Below, piece after piece: positions 36,275 through 46,268 of a DNA stretch of 64,000 bases. A program made the translations under genes and the position numbers. The stretch is from Pseudomonadota bacterium. GTDB lineage: Bacteria; Desulfobacterota; Desulfobulbia; Desulfobulbales; JAGXFP01. Numbering within the stretch: position 1 is the first letter of the stretch; each line of letters opens with the position of its first letter. Under the pieces are notes generated by a model. That model saw only the letters and a list, made by a program, of their open reading frames with translations. It was not told where the DNA came from and ran no database searches. Location of the stretch: positions 55,239-119,238 of the forward strand of contig JAHJAA010000013.1 in the NCBI GenBank assembly GCA_018814305.1, given 5' to 3'.

Positions 36275-39121
36275 GTGACATTTCAGAATGAAGAACATGT
36301 CAGAATCTTTGTTGATGAATCCCTTGATCACCTCATGTCCTTTGAAAAGAATCTTTTAGCCATTCAAGATCAGGAGGGTGAGATCAACGACGAGTTAATC
36401 AACAAGATCTTTCGCGCCGCCCACTCAATCAAAGGTGGCGCCGGTTTTCTTGGGTTTACCCGAATCAAGGAACTGGCCCATAAAGTCGAAAACGTTCTCG
36501 GCGGGATCAGAGACCGGAAAGTTCGGGTCGATTCGATGGTTGTTGGCGTGCTGCTTAAGGCCGTCGATGATCTGGGAAAGATGGTCTCTGATCCCGCCAA
36601 CAGTGAAGGGAAGGATATTTCGATCCACATTGAGGCATTACTTGCCATCAGCGAATTACGACCGCTTCCTGAAACCGGGGAACCTGAGCAAAACACCTCC
36701 CCGGTTCGCCAGACTATCCAGGAGAGGCCTGCCCCCAAAGAAAAAACTACCGAGCAGCTTGAACCGGTGCTGCTGCCCCCGGAGCCTGGTCCCCCCCGAA
36801 AGCAACCAACGGCCCCCCCTCCTTCCCCCGAAGAGAAGAAAACGTCATTAGCCGATCGCTCCAGAGATCGCGGCGGCAAAACAGCCGGCAGGGAGGGCAG
36901 TGTCAGGGTTCATGTTTCCCTGCTCGATTCCCTGATGAACCTGGCCGGTGAACTTGTCCTGAGCCGAAATCAACTTTTACAGGCCGTTGCTTCAAATGAC
37001 CAAGTCCGGCTTGAAGCCGTTGCCCAAAGAGTTAATTTTGTCACGACCGAACTCCAGGAATCAGTTATGCTGACCAGGATGCAACCGGTGGGTAAGATTT
37101 TTCAACGCTACCCAAGAATGGTATGGGAACTGGCAAAAAACAAAGGCAAAGAAATCTTATTGACCTTGGAAGGAGAAGAAGTTGAGCTTGATAAAACCAT
37201 CATCGAAGGAATCAGTGACCCTCTCACTCATTTAATTAGAAACTCCATAGATCACGGCATCGAAACACCGGCAGAAAGGGTTGCTGTTGGCAAAGACACA
37301 AGGGGCAGGATTGAGCTGAAAGCTCATCATGAGCCGGGCCAGGTAGTGATCGAAATCAACGACGATGGGCGTGGCATGGACAGTACCAAGATTATTGCCA
37401 CCGCCCTCGCCAAAGGAATCTTACAAGAAGAGCAATGCAAGACGATTTCCGACCATGAAATTTTAAACCTGATATTTCTTCCCGGGTTTTCCACCGCCGA
37501 ACAAGTTACGGAATTATCCGGTCGGGGGGTTGGAATGGATGTGGTCAAAACCAATCTTGATCGACTCGGCGGGCAGATCACCATCAAGAGCAAACCGGGC
37601 TTAGGCACCTCCATCCTGATAAAACTTCCCTTAACCATGGCCATCATCTCTTCCCAAGTAGTTTACTGTGGAGATGAACGCTTTGTTATTCCTCAGTCTA
37701 ATCTTGATGAACTGCTCCGGATTCCAGCCGCCGAAGTCAAGCACAGGCTAGAGGTGGTCGGCAAGGTTGAGGTACTCAGACTCAGGGGGAAACTCCTGCC
37801 GCTGGTGAAACTGACCAAGGTCTTGGGAATACCCCCGACCTATCTTGAACCCAGCATCGAAAAGAAAAGACGAGACCGAAGAATCTCCATCGTTGATCGG
37901 AGATCCCGCCGATCACCAATCAACGAATCGATCCAAAATGAAGTGCCTTTGGGCGAAGAGCTCTGTCCTTCAAGCCGCCGGGCTGAGGAAGACCGTCGAA
38001 GGAGCAGGGCAAGCACCACTCATATCGCCATTGTACATAGCGGTGAAATCCAGTACGGACTGGTGATCAATACCTTCGGTGATGCCGAAGAAATCGTGGT
38101 GAAATCCCTGGGGTCCCACCTGGAACACTGTACCATCTATTCCGGGGCAACAATCATGGGCGATGGCCGGGTTACCCTGATCCTCGATGTGGGAAATATT
38201 GCCCGGAAGGTCCGCCTCAATACCTTGGAAAACACCGGCCGCGCCAGGGAAGTGGCCTTCAAAGAAGAGACTCGACTGAAACTCAGGACGGAAAAGCAGT
38301 CGTTGCTTCTTTTCCGATGTGCCCCGGATGAACAGTTCGCTGTCCCCTTGAATCTCGTGCAGCGGGTTGAACAAATCCAGACATCAGCAATCCAGACCGC
38401 GGCCGGCAAAAAAATCATGCCCTATCGCGGAGGAAGTATTGTTCTGTTCTCCCTTGATGATGGGATCAAGGTCAAACCGCTTGAACCTGCCGATGAAATG
38501 ATGGCCATTATTTTCAAAATTGCCGGCAGGGAAACCGCCCTATTGAGCACCATCCCGGTTTTTTCCGCTGAAGTCAGGCTTCTTGATATCGATGAGGCAA
38601 ATGTTCATCTCCCGGCAGTGATGGGTTCCACAGTCATTGCCGGCCAGGTCACCCTTCTCCTCAATATCTACGATTTATTCAGCACCCTGGTACCAGATTG
38701 GTTTGAAAACGAGACTGCCTCCCTGGACATTCCTGCTCCCGGAGGAACAATTCTTTATGCCGAAGACTCCAATTTTTTTCGGAATCAGGTCTCCAGTTTC
38801 ATCAGCTCAGCCGGTTACCAGATATTAGTTGCCGAAGATGGCAGCATCGCCTGGGACCTCCTCCAAAAAAACCGGGGGAAGATAGATTTGGTTTTAACGG
38901 ATATCGAGATGCCGAATCTGAACGGATTCGGTCTGGTTGAAAAAATCAAAGCTGATCCGGACTTCACCAAAATACCGGTGATTGCCCTGACAACCTTGGC
39001 AGGAGAGGAAGACCGCAACAAGGGGATTGAGGCCGGATTTGATGATTATCTGGTTAAACTGGATCAAGAAAAACTGCTCCAGGGAATCCGAGCCATGCTG
39101 GCCGGAAAGACCAATTTTTAA
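36275..39121 (+). CDS. cheA: Hybrid chemotaxis kinase CheA with C-terminal receiver
   Basis: A 948-residue kinase. Hpt domain with phospho-H50 (AAHSIKGGAGFLG). A Pro-rich linker (about 140-200), dimerisation helices (DSLMNLAGELVLSRNQL) and a HATPase with HLIRNSIDHGIE, DDGRGMD and GRGVGMDVVKTN. A CheW-like regulatory domain is interrupted by a charged insert (KKRRDRRISIVDRRSRRS). A second CheW-like stretch (RTEKQSLLLFRCAPDEQFAVPLNLV) precedes a C-terminal receiver with D876 (LTDIEMPNLNG). The GTG start has AGAGG upstream. The layout matches WspE-type kinases more than flagellar CheA. There is no separate cheY in the cluster. Confidence 0.93.
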   Translation: MTFQNEEHVRIFVDESLDHLMSFEKNLLAIQDQEGEINDELINKIFRAAHSIKGGAGFLGFTRIKELAHKVENVLGGIRDRKVRVDSMVVGVLLKAVDDLGKMVSDPANSEGKDISIHIEALLAISELRPLPETGEPEQNTSPVRQTIQERPAPKEKTTEQLEPVLLPPEPGPPRKQPTAPPPSPEEKKTSLADRSRDRGGKTAGREGSVRVHVSLLDSLMNLAGELVLSRNQLLQAVASNDQVRLEAVAQRVNFVTTELQESVMLTRMQPVGKIFQRYPRMVWELAKNKGKEILLTLEGEEVELDKTIIEGISDPLTHLIRNSIDHGIETPAERVAVGKDTRGRIELKAHHEPGQVVIEINDDGRGMDSTKIIATALAKGILQEEQCKTISDHEILNLIFLPGFSTAEQVTELSGRGVGMDVVKTNLDRLGGQITIKSKPGLGTSILIKLPLTMAIISSQVVYCGDERFVIPQSNLDELLRIPAAEVKHRLEVVGKVEVLRLRGKLLPLVKLTKVLGIPPTYLEPSIEKKRRDRRISIVDRRSRRSPINESIQNEVPLGEELCPSSRRAEEDRRRSRASTTHIAIVHSGEIQYGLVINTFGDAEEIVVKSLGSHLEHCTIYSGATIMGDGRVTLILDVGNIARKVRLNTLENTGRAREVAFKEETRLKLRTEKQSLLLFRCAPDEQFAVPLNLVQRVEQIQTSAIQTAAGKKIMPYRGGSIVLFSLDDGIKVKPLEPADEMMAIIFKIAGRETALLSTIPVFSAEVRLLDIDEANVHLPAVMGSTVIAGQVTLLLNIYDLFSTLVPDWFENETASLDIPAPGGTILYAEDSNFFRNQVSSFISSAGYQILVAEDGSIAWDLLQKNRGKIDLVLTDIEMPNLNGFGLVEKIKADPDFTKIPVIALTTLAGEEDRNKGIEAGFDDYLVKLDQEKLLQGIRAMLAGKTNF

Positions 39122-39159
39122 CCATTTCCCTGACGATACTTACGAAGGATAACGTTAAC

Positions 39160-39630
39160 ATGACCACCAAAAACCCAGATGCCCCCCCCCTTGATTTCAT
39201 CACTTTTTACCTACAGGAAATGCTTTGCGGCATCGAACTTTCCCAGGTGGAATCCATTCATAAACTTGGCGAAATAACCCAACCGTACCAGGCTGCTGAC
39301 TATGTCATGGGCCTAATCAATCTCCGGGGGCGCATCGTGACCGTTTTGGATCTGCATCGGAAACTGGGATTTGCCATATCAGCCTCGACTCAGGAAAGTC
39401 ATGTAATTATTGTTCGGGACGGGGAAGAAATAATCGGATTACTGGTGGACCGAATCGGCGATGCTATAACGGTACCGGTTGATTCATGGGAACAGCCCTC
39501 AGTCAATATTGGCGGCAATCAGCAAAATCACTTCCGGGGAGTCTGTAAAATGAAACATGAGCTGATTGCCATCCTTGATCTTGATGAAGTATTAAAGCCA
39601 GAGCAACACTCTTCCGGGATGACGCTGTAA
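39160..39630 (+). CDS. cheW: Chemotaxis coupling protein CheW
   Basis: The 156-residue single CheW (SH3-like) domain has FYLQEMLCGIELSQVESI, MGLINLRGRIVTVLDLHRKLGF and VIIVRDGEEIIGLLVDRIGDAI. It links the MCP to CheA. Its stop overlaps the cheB start by one base (TAATG), so the two are translationally coupled. Confidence 0.94.
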   Translation: MTTKNPDAPPLDFITFYLQEMLCGIELSQVESIHKLGEITQPYQAADYVMGLINLRGRIVTVLDLHRKLGFAISASTQESHVIIVRDGEEIIGLLVDRIGDAITVPVDSWEQPSVNIGGNQQNHFRGVCKMKHELIAILDLDEVLKPEQHSSGMTL

Positions 39631-40733
39631 TGATAAATTCCTCCGCAACTCTCCAGAAGAATTTTTTAAGAATCCTCATCGTCGATGACTCGGCAATCTA
39701 CCGGAAAACCGTTCGCGATGTGCTTACCACCCTCCCAGGTGTCCAGGTTGTCGGCACTGCCTGCGATGGACGAGAGGCCATTGACCGACTACCCATCCTG
39801 CAGCCCGATCTGTTGATTCTCGATATAGATATGCCGATGATGAATGGCCTGGAAGTCTTAAAAGCCCTTCCTCTGCATCCTCACGCAATCGGGGCCATTG
39901 TATTAAGCGGGCTTGCCCAGGAGAGCAGCGAAATCACCGTAAAGGCCCTGGAGCTGGGGGCGTTTGACTTTATCCAGAAGCCCCAGACCTCTTCACTGTC
40001 CCACAGCATGACGGCACTGTCTGAATCCCTGGCCCCGCTTATCGAAGCATATCGAGCCAAAATGCCAATACAAGGACGGTTGTCAGCTCAGGAGAGAGTT
40101 CCCCTAAAGAGTGCTATCAACCGAATCAGCATCGAAAAGCCAGGAACCAGGCGAATTCGCTCCGCCATTGTGGCCATCGGGATTTCCACCGGAGGCCCCC
40201 AGGCTTTAAATATTGTTATCCCCCAACTCCCCGCCGACCTGGGCGTCCCGGTGGTCATCGCCCAGCATATGCCAAGCGGGTTCACCTTCGATCTGGCCAA
40301 AAGACTCAATGGCCGATCGGCGCTCACCGTCAAGGAAGCGGAGTCGGGGGAAAAGCTGATGGCCAACACGGTTTATATTGGACCCGGCGGCAACCAGATG
40401 CGGATTGTTGCCGGCAAACGAATTGGTGAAACCATTGTTGAGATCAACACGGATTCGGTCGAGGGTGGTTACCGTCCTTCCGCTGATTATCTTTTCACCT
40501 CGGTGGCGGAACAGTATCTATCCAGGGCAACCGGAGTAATTATGACCGGGATGGGAAATGACGGCACCCAAGGCCTCCGATTTTTAAAAGAAAAAGGTGG
40601 CCGCATCATCGCCCAGGATGAAAAGACCTCGGTGGTCTATGGCATGCCGCGATGGCCCAGGGAAGCGGGCCTTGTCGATGTGGAGGCACCCCTTGACCAG
40701 ATCGCGGAAGAGATTTGCCGGACAGTCCGCTAA
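39630..40733 (+). CDS. cheB: Chemotaxis response regulator protein-glutamate methylesterase CheB
   Basis: The 367-residue protein has a receiver domain with D65 (LDIDMPMMNG). After a linker comes the methylesterase domain with a Ser-His-Asp triad: S186 in AIGISTGGPQAL, H213 in AQHMPSG and D311 in GMGNDG. It removes methyl groups from MCP glutamates for adaptation and may deamidate glutamines. It would be the WspF counterpart here and would be phosphorylated by the CheA hybrid. Confidence 0.95.
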   Translation: MINSSATLQKNFLRILIVDDSAIYRKTVRDVLTTLPGVQVVGTACDGREAIDRLPILQPDLLILDIDMPMMNGLEVLKALPLHPHAIGAIVLSGLAQESSEITVKALELGAFDFIQKPQTSSLSHSMTALSESLAPLIEAYRAKMPIQGRLSAQERVPLKSAINRISIEKPGTRRIRSAIVAIGISTGGPQALNIVIPQLPADLGVPVVIAQHMPSGFTFDLAKRLNGRSALTVKEAESGEKLMANTVYIGPGGNQMRIVAGKRIGETIVEINTDSVEGGYRPSADYLFTSVAEQYLSRATGVIMTGMGNDGTQGLRFLKEKGGRIIAQDEKTSVVYGMPRWPREAGLVDVEAPLDQIAEEICRTVR

Positions 40734-40837
40734 ACCTTCAGCGGTTCATAGCTGACAATTCATTGAACCAGGAAGTCCCTCGATAGGGAGGGTAAGAAAA
40801 AAACCAGCTGACCGCTGCCAAAGGACCCGAATTTTTA

Positions 40838-41719
40838 ATGCCGGAAATAACCAGACTCGAATTTGATCCCATTGCCAAACACATCAATGACCTGACCGGC
40901 ATCTCCATCGATTGGGATAAACATTATTTTCTCGAAGCAAGGCTTGCAGGTCTGCTTGAGGAAGAGAACTGTGTCTGTTTCGGAGATCTCTTTCAAAAGC
41001 TCAAACATGGCAACGATGATCGACTCGACCGAAAACTCATAGATGCGATCAGCACCAGGGAGACCTATTTCTTCCGCAACCAATCTCCCTTTGCCCTCCT
41101 CCAGCAAAAGATCCTCCCCGACCTGATCGACCGCCGTTCTCCCTCCTTGGCGGAGCTAAAAAAGCTCCCCCTGCCGATCCGAATCTGGAGTGCTGGTTGC
41201 TCAACGGGCCAAGAGATCTATTCGATCTGCATAGTTCTCAAAGAACTCCTGAACCAGTTTGAAAATTATCGAATCAAAATACTGGGGACGGATATTTCAG
41301 ATGCAGCAATAGCCAAGGCCAGCAGCGGCATCTTCAGCCGGCAAGAGATCGAGCGAGGACTTGACCCAGATATGCTCGCCCGGCATTTCACGACCTACGA
41401 CAACCAATGGAAAATCAACGATGAACTCAGATCACTCGTGGTCTTCAAGCGCATAAATCTTTCCAGATCTTTTGAAGAACTCGGCAAATTTGATATCATC
41501 TTCTGCCGCAATGTAGCTATTTATTTCAGCCGATCCGACCGCCAGCATTTTTTTTCACGGATTGCTGCGGCCATGGAACCAGATGGATATCTCATCCTCG
41601 GCAGCACCGAAACGCTCCGGGAGACCTGCGATCGGTTCATCCCCCAGACCCACCTAAACTGCACCTATTATCGCCTGAAAGATGATCTCCTTACACCTGG
41701 AAGTTTTCCGCCAAAATAA
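40838..41719 (+). CDS. cheR: Chemotaxis protein methyltransferase CheR
   Basis: The 293-residue SAM-dependent methyltransferase has an N-terminal helical domain and then [11 protein letters not shown]. The SAM site is [17 protein letters not shown], with [11 protein letters not shown] and [13 protein letters not shown] (usual family form RNVLIYF). No C-terminal TPR is present, unlike WspC. The last 29 bases overlap the 3' end of the MCP gene on the opposite strand. An AAGGAC site lies slightly far from the ATG. Confidence 0.94.
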   Translation: MPEITRLEFDPIAKHINDLTGISIDWDKHYFLEARLAGLLEEENCVCFGDLFQKLKHGNDDRLDRKLIDAISTRETYFFRNQSPFALLQQKILPDLIDRRSPSLAELKKLPLPIRIWSAGCSTGQEIYSICIVLKELLNQFENYRIKILGTDISDAAIAKASSGIFSRQEIERGLDPDMLARHFTTYDNQWKINDELRSLVVFKRINLSRSFEELGKFDIIFCRNVAIYFSRSDRQHFFSRIAAAMEPDGYLILGSTETLRETCDRFIPQTHLNCTYYRLKDDLLTPGSFPPK

Positions 41720-43457
41720 AGATCTGATCGGCGATCTTGGCAAGTTCATCGGCCTGCTCTTTGATCCGTGAACTATTTAGCGATATTTCGTTGTTCTTTT
41801 TATTGACCTCGGAGATCCCCACAGCGATCTCTCCAGCGGCACCGGCACTCCGGGATATATTTTTATTTACTTCTTCTATCCCGGTGGAAGATTGCCCGAT
41901 ATTATAGGCAATTTCCTTGGCGGCTACCGCTTGCTGGCCCACAGCCGCAGCGATGGTCGCAACAATTTCATTCACATTATTGATGGTTTCTGAAATCTGA
42001 TTAATCTCGGTGATTGAGGTGTTGGTGCCTCTCTGAATTGACTCGATCTTTTTCTTGATCTCCTTAGTAGCCTCAGAAGTTTTCTTGGCCAATTCCTTAA
42101 TTTCGTTGGCAACCACGGCAAACCCCTTCCCTGCTTCACCGGCCCGTGCCGCTTCAATAGTTGCATTCAATGCAAGCAGGTTCGTCTGTTCGGATATTTC
42201 GGAAATGGTCTCGGTGATCTCGGTAATTTCACGGGCCGAACTGCCAAACACATGAATATGCTCTGAGGTCTTGCCCGCCTGAATGACGGCATCCCCGGAA
42301 ATAGCCCTGGCCTTTTCCGTGTGTTTAGCGATCTCGTTGATGGTCGCCGTCATCTGGCTGGTGGCCGCCGCAATGATCCCGGTGTTGGTCGAAGTTTGTT
42401 CCGATGCCGCCGCCACCGACTCCATATTGATATTCAAGGCCGAAGCTGCCCCGGTCACAGTATTAGAACTGGCATAAACATCTTCAGCCGCAGCCGTCAT
42501 CTGGGAAGAAAGCGAAAAAAGACTATCCGACGACCCCTTCAGGGTCTTGGCCTGGAGGGTAAAATCCGTGATAATACCTTGGAGCTTTTCGATAAAGACA
42601 TTAAACCAGACCGCAATCTCGCCTATTTTATCATCCGTAGAAATCTCCAAACGGGCCGTCAGATTCCCGGAACCCTCGGCAATGTCTTTAAGACGTTTGA
42701 CGATACGGTTAAATCGTTCATTCAAAATAAAATAAAAATGAGTCTGAAAAACAAGGACAAGGAGGAGCACCAAACCAGTGCTCCACATGGTCTGATGAAT
42801 GAGCAGGGAAAATTTCCGCTCCATCTCCTTTTCATTAATCATGGTCTGCTGTTTGATTTCAAGGATCTCCCTACCAGCCAGCACCGTGTGCTCATATACG
42901 GATTGATCAATCAAAAACATGGACTCAACCAGGTTATTGGATGATCTCCGGGCATCGACGGCAAGTTCTTCCAACTGCACAGGTGAAGTGATTTTGAAGA
43001 GGTCTGCAGCAATATCATTCATAATTTTGATATTGCCAGTCACAATCTGATTCTGCTCACTTGGGAGAAAGTCAGGCCACATCGTTTCGAGTTTTGCGAA
43101 TTCTCCATTCAGATTATCCATCAACGTTTTCAGGGGGATCGAACTTTTTTCTTCGCCGCTGACAAATTGGTACACCTCATGGCGAACCTGTTGAACAAGG
43201 ACCACCAATTTCATGGAGATCTGAGCATGCAGGGGAATGCTGACCCCAACCAGGTCATCGATTTCCCCACTGAGCGCGGTGAGATACTTGCCGTTATTGA
43301 GATTAATCTGGCGACCATCCTCAATACTCCGAAATACAAACCAGTTTCCGATGATCATAACCAGAAACAACAAGAGAATATTGGAGATGAGAAGCCAATG
43401 GATGGTCTGTCGATTCAAAACATTCAGGATAAACCGGTTGGGAGCCATGGAAATCAT
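41691..43457 (-). CDS. Methyl-accepting chemotaxis protein
   Basis: The 588-residue receptor has membrane helix 1 (about 20-42), a helical periplasmic sensor of some 150 residues (four-helix-bundle type), helix 2 ([20 protein letters not shown]) and HAMP ([18 protein letters not shown]). The signalling hairpin contains [38 protein letters not shown]. The C-terminus (ILAENFQV) lacks a CheR-tethering pentapeptide. AGGAG lies eight bases before the ATG. It follows the haem protein gene by 23 bp, so that protein may act with the sensor. It converges on cheR. Confidence 0.93.
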   Translation of the reverse strand: MISMAPNRFILNVLNRQTIHWLLISNILLLFLVMIIGNWFVFRSIEDGRQINLNNGKYLTALSGEIDDLVGVSIPLHAQISMKLVVLVQQVRHEVYQFVSGEEKSSIPLKTLMDNLNGEFAKLETMWPDFLPSEQNQIVTGNIKIMNDIAADLFKITSPVQLEELAVDARRSSNNLVESMFLIDQSVYEHTVLAGREILEIKQQTMINEKEMERKFSLLIHQTMWSTGLVLLLVLVFQTHFYFILNERFNRIVKRLKDIAEGSGNLTARLEISTDDKIGEIAVWFNVFIEKLQGIITDFTLQAKTLKGSSDSLFSLSSQMTAAAEDVYASSNTVTGAASALNINMESVAAASEQTSTNTGIIAAATSQMTATINEIAKHTEKARAISGDAVIQAGKTSEHIHVFGSSAREITEITETISEISEQTNLLALNATIEAARAGEAGKGFAVVANEIKELAKKTSEATKEIKKKIESIQRGTNTSITEINQISETINNVNEIVATIAAAVGQQAVAAKEIAYNIGQSSTGIEEVNKNISRSAGAAGEIAVGISEVNKKNNEISLNSSRIKEQADELAKIADQIFILAENFQV

Positions 43458-43480
43458 GAATCGCTCTCCTTCAAATGAAA

Positions 43481-44329
43481 TCAGAACTGAAAGATAAGGG
43501 TCGATGAGATATTGTGGTGCTCATCACCCGATCGATCAAACACGGCAATCCCTCCCTGGATCGCCTTGCCTAGTTCAAAAACCGCGTCATCCTTATTGCC
43601 GGTATTCAGCAGCCGTTTCACTTCGAGGGTCCAGCGCCCGTCTTTCCATACCCCTTTGGCCTTAACATCGGCTACAGACCCTGTTGGATTTTCGATCATA
43701 ATGTACTTGGGCATCATGTCTTTTTCCTTGGTGGCATAACGGATTGTCGAATAAAGCTCACTACCCTCGTCGCTGGGGCGGATGATATATATCTTCTGAC
43801 CGTTTTTAGCCTTTGTTTCATAAGCCTTCTTGGTCGGTTCGGTGGTGATGATGGTCATCTTATCCTGGGCCAGGCCAAGGGGGTTGCTCCGAGCGGTCTT
43901 CCAATGCCACATATCGGCGGTGAAAGAATTCCCGGAAATCCAATCCGTGGTAAAATCGCCGGACATCGCAAAGTTGATGGCGAAACGGTCTTCCTGCTGG
44001 GGACCGGCATCATACTTTTGGGCGGCCTCGTTCCAGATGAAGGGTTTATGCTGAAGATCTTCGGTGGTATCATCCCATTGAAAAAGGAAAAACACCTCTT
44101 TGCCTGAAACTCCTCCCTTGACCAGTACTGAACGCACGGCAAGTTCACCGGCCACTGGAACTTCCACCCCTGGTACGTCCTGCCAGTCTTGGTCATTCCC
44201 ATCCACCACCGGGGTAACCGCCAGTGTTTTGACCTGGATGGTGGTTGCCAAAGCCCCCCCCACCATTACGCTTAAGATAACGAGAGTAGTTAGAAAGATA
44301 AAACGGATACGACTCAAGGTTGCACTCAT
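43481..44329 (-). CDS. Periplasmic ethylbenzene-dehydrogenase-type haem-binding protein
   Basis: The 282-residue exported protein has a signal segment ([21 protein letters not shown]). The rest matches the EB_dh family, the b-haem-binding gamma subunit fold of DMSO-reductase-type dehydrogenases: [56 protein letters not shown] and [24 protein letters not shown]. No molybdenum catalytic subunit is nearby. It lies in front of the MCP with a 23-bp gap, which suggests redox or haem sensing rather than catalysis. That link is inference. Confidence 0.82.
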   Translation of the reverse strand: MSATLSRIRFIFLTTLVILSVMVGGALATTIQVKTLAVTPVVDGNDQDWQDVPGVEVPVAGELAVRSVLVKGGVSGKEVFFLFQWDDTTEDLQHKPFIWNEAAQKYDAGPQQEDRFAINFAMSGDFTTDWISGNSFTADMWHWKTARSNPLGLAQDKMTIITTEPTKKAYETKAKNGQKIYIIRPSDEGSELYSTIRYATKEKDMMPKYIMIENPTGSVADVKAKGVWKDGRWTLEVKRLLNTGNKDDAVFELGKAIQGGIAVFDRSGDEHHNISSTLIFQF

Positions 44330-44420
44330 GGTGTCTCCTCTCTCTTGTTCATAAAAGACATCTTTCTACGATAAACGGTTCCATCGGCGAGACCACCGAC
44401 TTCAAAAACTCTCAGTAAGC

Positions 44421-44762
44421 TCACAGCCCATTTTCCCCAATGGTTGCGACTTTTCCATCAAGTTTGCTTCTGAGATGAATAGCATTTTCAAATTGAAGGC
44501 AGTCTTCTTCTAAAACAAGCTGATAAAATTCACATTGCTGGCAATTTTTATATTTTTCGGCAAAAGAGCGATTAGCATTTCCACAACAGCAAGTATTCAT
44601 CACCACCCAGCAGCACCGCCCTGCATTGGTCCCGGAATGAACCCCATTCAGTATATTTTCCGATGAAGCAGGACAAACCTTTAAAATCCCCGCATTGATT
44701 CCGCCGAGTTCATACCCACATTTTTTGTGCTCCCAACAATTCATTTTTTTGTTATTGGGCAT
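44421..44762 (-). CDS. Two-CW domain protein
   Basis: The 113-residue protein shows the pattern NCWEHKKCG...VCPAS...NGVHSGTNAGRCCWVV...CCCGN...FAEKYKNCQQCEFYQLV, the two-CW arrangement common in anaerobic Gram-negatives. The many cysteines imply metal or redox binding. It is the first gene of a likely three-gene unit with the haem protein (91 bp downstream) and the MCP. TACCAATT/AATTGGTA at 44795-44824, just upstream, is an inverted repeat that could be its operator. Confidence 0.75.
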   Translation of the reverse strand: MPNNKKMNCWEHKKCGYELGGINAGILKVCPASSENILNGVHSGTNAGRCCWVVMNTCCCGNANRSFAEKYKNCQQCEFYQLVLEEDCLQFENAIHLRSKLDGKVATIGENGL

Positions 44763-45138
44763 TGGTTCTCTTCCTTGTCTCTGGCCTCTGATTTTACCAA
44801 TTAATTTTTGGAAAAAAATTGGTAGAAAATACTCTCCATATTTATCTCACAAATCAGACCAAGAATAAAAGAGAGATTTTCAGGGACCCGATTACAGTAC
44901 TCCAACCCCCCTTCAAGATAATTCTCTTCCACCGCTTACCATCACGGGTTGACCCTGGTAAGATATCTTTGACTTACAAAGTTTGATGCAAAGCGTTGTT
45001 CGACAAAATTTTCTGATAGCTCAGCTGGGAAAGGGTCAATCCCCGGAATCGAATAAGGAATTATCCTGAATCCATTACTGAAAAGGTCCGGACGAATATC
45101 AATGAAATAGCCACTGAACGGGCACAGGAGGAAGCGGA
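44763..45138. other. Intergenic region with an inverted repeat
   Basis: Divergent promoter region between the two-CW gene and the YCII-like gene. The only clear element is TACCAATT...AATTGGTA (44795-44824). No coding frame and no RNA gene was found. Confidence 0.4.
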
Positions 45139-45393
45139 ATGAGCACCTATGTATTCATTTATTTCATGGTCGATGATGTTGAAACGGTAAAAAGACATCT
45201 TGGGGCCCACGTCAAGTACTGGAAGAGTCTGAAGCTTGACTCTTTGAGGAACGGCCCTTTCACCGATAAATCCGGCGGGCTGATCATGTTCAATGCGGCA
45301 AGTCCCCAGATAGCCCGGGAGCGGATTGAACTGGACCCCTTTGTTACGGAAAAGGTCCTCAAGGAGTATTGGCTGAAAGAGTGGGTCTCATGA
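45139..45393 (+). CDS. YCII-related small protein
   Basis: The 84-residue protein (TYVFIYFMVDDVETVKRHLGAHVKYWKSLK...GPFTDKSGGLIMF...ARERIELDPFVTEKVLKEYWLKEWV) fits the YCII dimeric alpha/beta fold. The conserved His (GAHVKYW) and a Gly-Pro-phi segment are present. Functions in the family are mostly unknown. AGGAGG lies seven bases before the ATG. The stop region overlaps the convergent hydrolase gene by six bases. Confidence 0.7.
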   Translation: MSTYVFIYFMVDDVETVKRHLGAHVKYWKSLKLDSLRNGPFTDKSGGLIMFNAASPQIARERIELDPFVTEKVLKEYWLKEWVS

Positions 45394-46047
45394 AAGTAGA
45401 AAATCGGTAATATAAGGATTTTCGGCCATCTCCCAGGCCAGGGTGGAGGTGGGTGTTTCACCGTAGTCGTGCCCCGGCCAGATTCGGGTTTCCGGTGGCA
45501 GGCAGATCACCTTGTGCTTCAAAGAATCAAGCAAGGTTTCAAAGGAACCGCCCACCAGATCGGTACGACCCACATCACCGACAAAGAGGGTATCCCCCGT
45601 GAAGAGATTGCCCTGAACCAGGAAACAGACCGACCCCGGGGTATGGCCGGGAGTGTGGATGATCTGGAAGGAAAGCTTCCCCACCGGCAACGCCTCCCCT
45701 TCCGCTAGCCGGACATCGCAGGGGCCAGCTGGTGCCATGCCAAGTTCCTTTTCGCTCCTGACCCTCACTTCGGGACGGGCAAAAAAGTCATCGTCCTCAG
45801 CATGCATATAGACCGGGATCTGATAGGTGTTTTTCAGCTTCAGGTTGGCCGCCACATGATCAGCATGGCCATGGGTATTTAAAATTGCAATTGGATCAAG
45901 CCCTGCCTCGCTGATTTCCCGAATGATCTTCTCCGCCTCGCCCCCCGGATCGATGATCACTGCCTGTCGGGTCTCGGAACATCCGACGAGATAACAGTTT
46001 ACCTGGTAACTCCCCACCACGACCTGCTTGATAATGACGGTATCCAT
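45388..46047 (-). CDS. Metallo-beta-lactamase-fold hydrolase (glyoxalase II-like)
   Basis: The 219-residue protein has the zinc motif THGHADH, later His ligands in HTPGHTPGS and PGHDYGE, and the bridging Asp in LFTGDTLFVGDVGRTD. The compact form lacks the long C-terminal helical domain of true glyoxalase II. Such enzymes hydrolyse thioesters or act on persulfides; the substrate is not clear. The ATG at 46047 follows GAGGAATTGCCC. The ORF track begins 30 codons too early. Confidence 0.88.
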   Translation of the reverse strand: MDTVIIKQVVVGSYQVNCYLVGCSETRQAVIIDPGGEAEKIIREISEAGLDPIAILNTHGHADHVAANLKLKNTYQIPVYMHAEDDDFFARPEVRVRSEKELGMAPAGPCDVRLAEGEALPVGKLSFQIIHTPGHTPGSVCFLVQGNLFTGDTLFVGDVGRTDLVGGSFETLLDSLKHKVICLPPETRIWPGHDYGETPTSTLAWEMAENPYITDFLLS

Positions 46048-46268
46048 GGGCAATTCCTCGTTCTTTCCGTTATTCAAAACGCTCCCGAAGCGTTCACTTC
46101 CCGCTCCCCTGGAGTTTTCCGACTGTGGACAAATCATTTTCCAAATACAACTTCTCGGTTAGAGTGGTGGACAAGATATTAATGCACAGTTCCACATCTG
46201 ACCATTGCTCTTCATTCTGCGGATCTACGAAAGGCTCAGGGCAAGAGACAAAGACAGGGGAATTTCCG

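Noticed and set aside
45016-45060. TAGCTCAGCTGGGAA resembles a tRNA D-arm
   Set aside because: No acceptor stem, anticodon arm or T-loop (TTCGAATC at the correct distance) can be paired around it.
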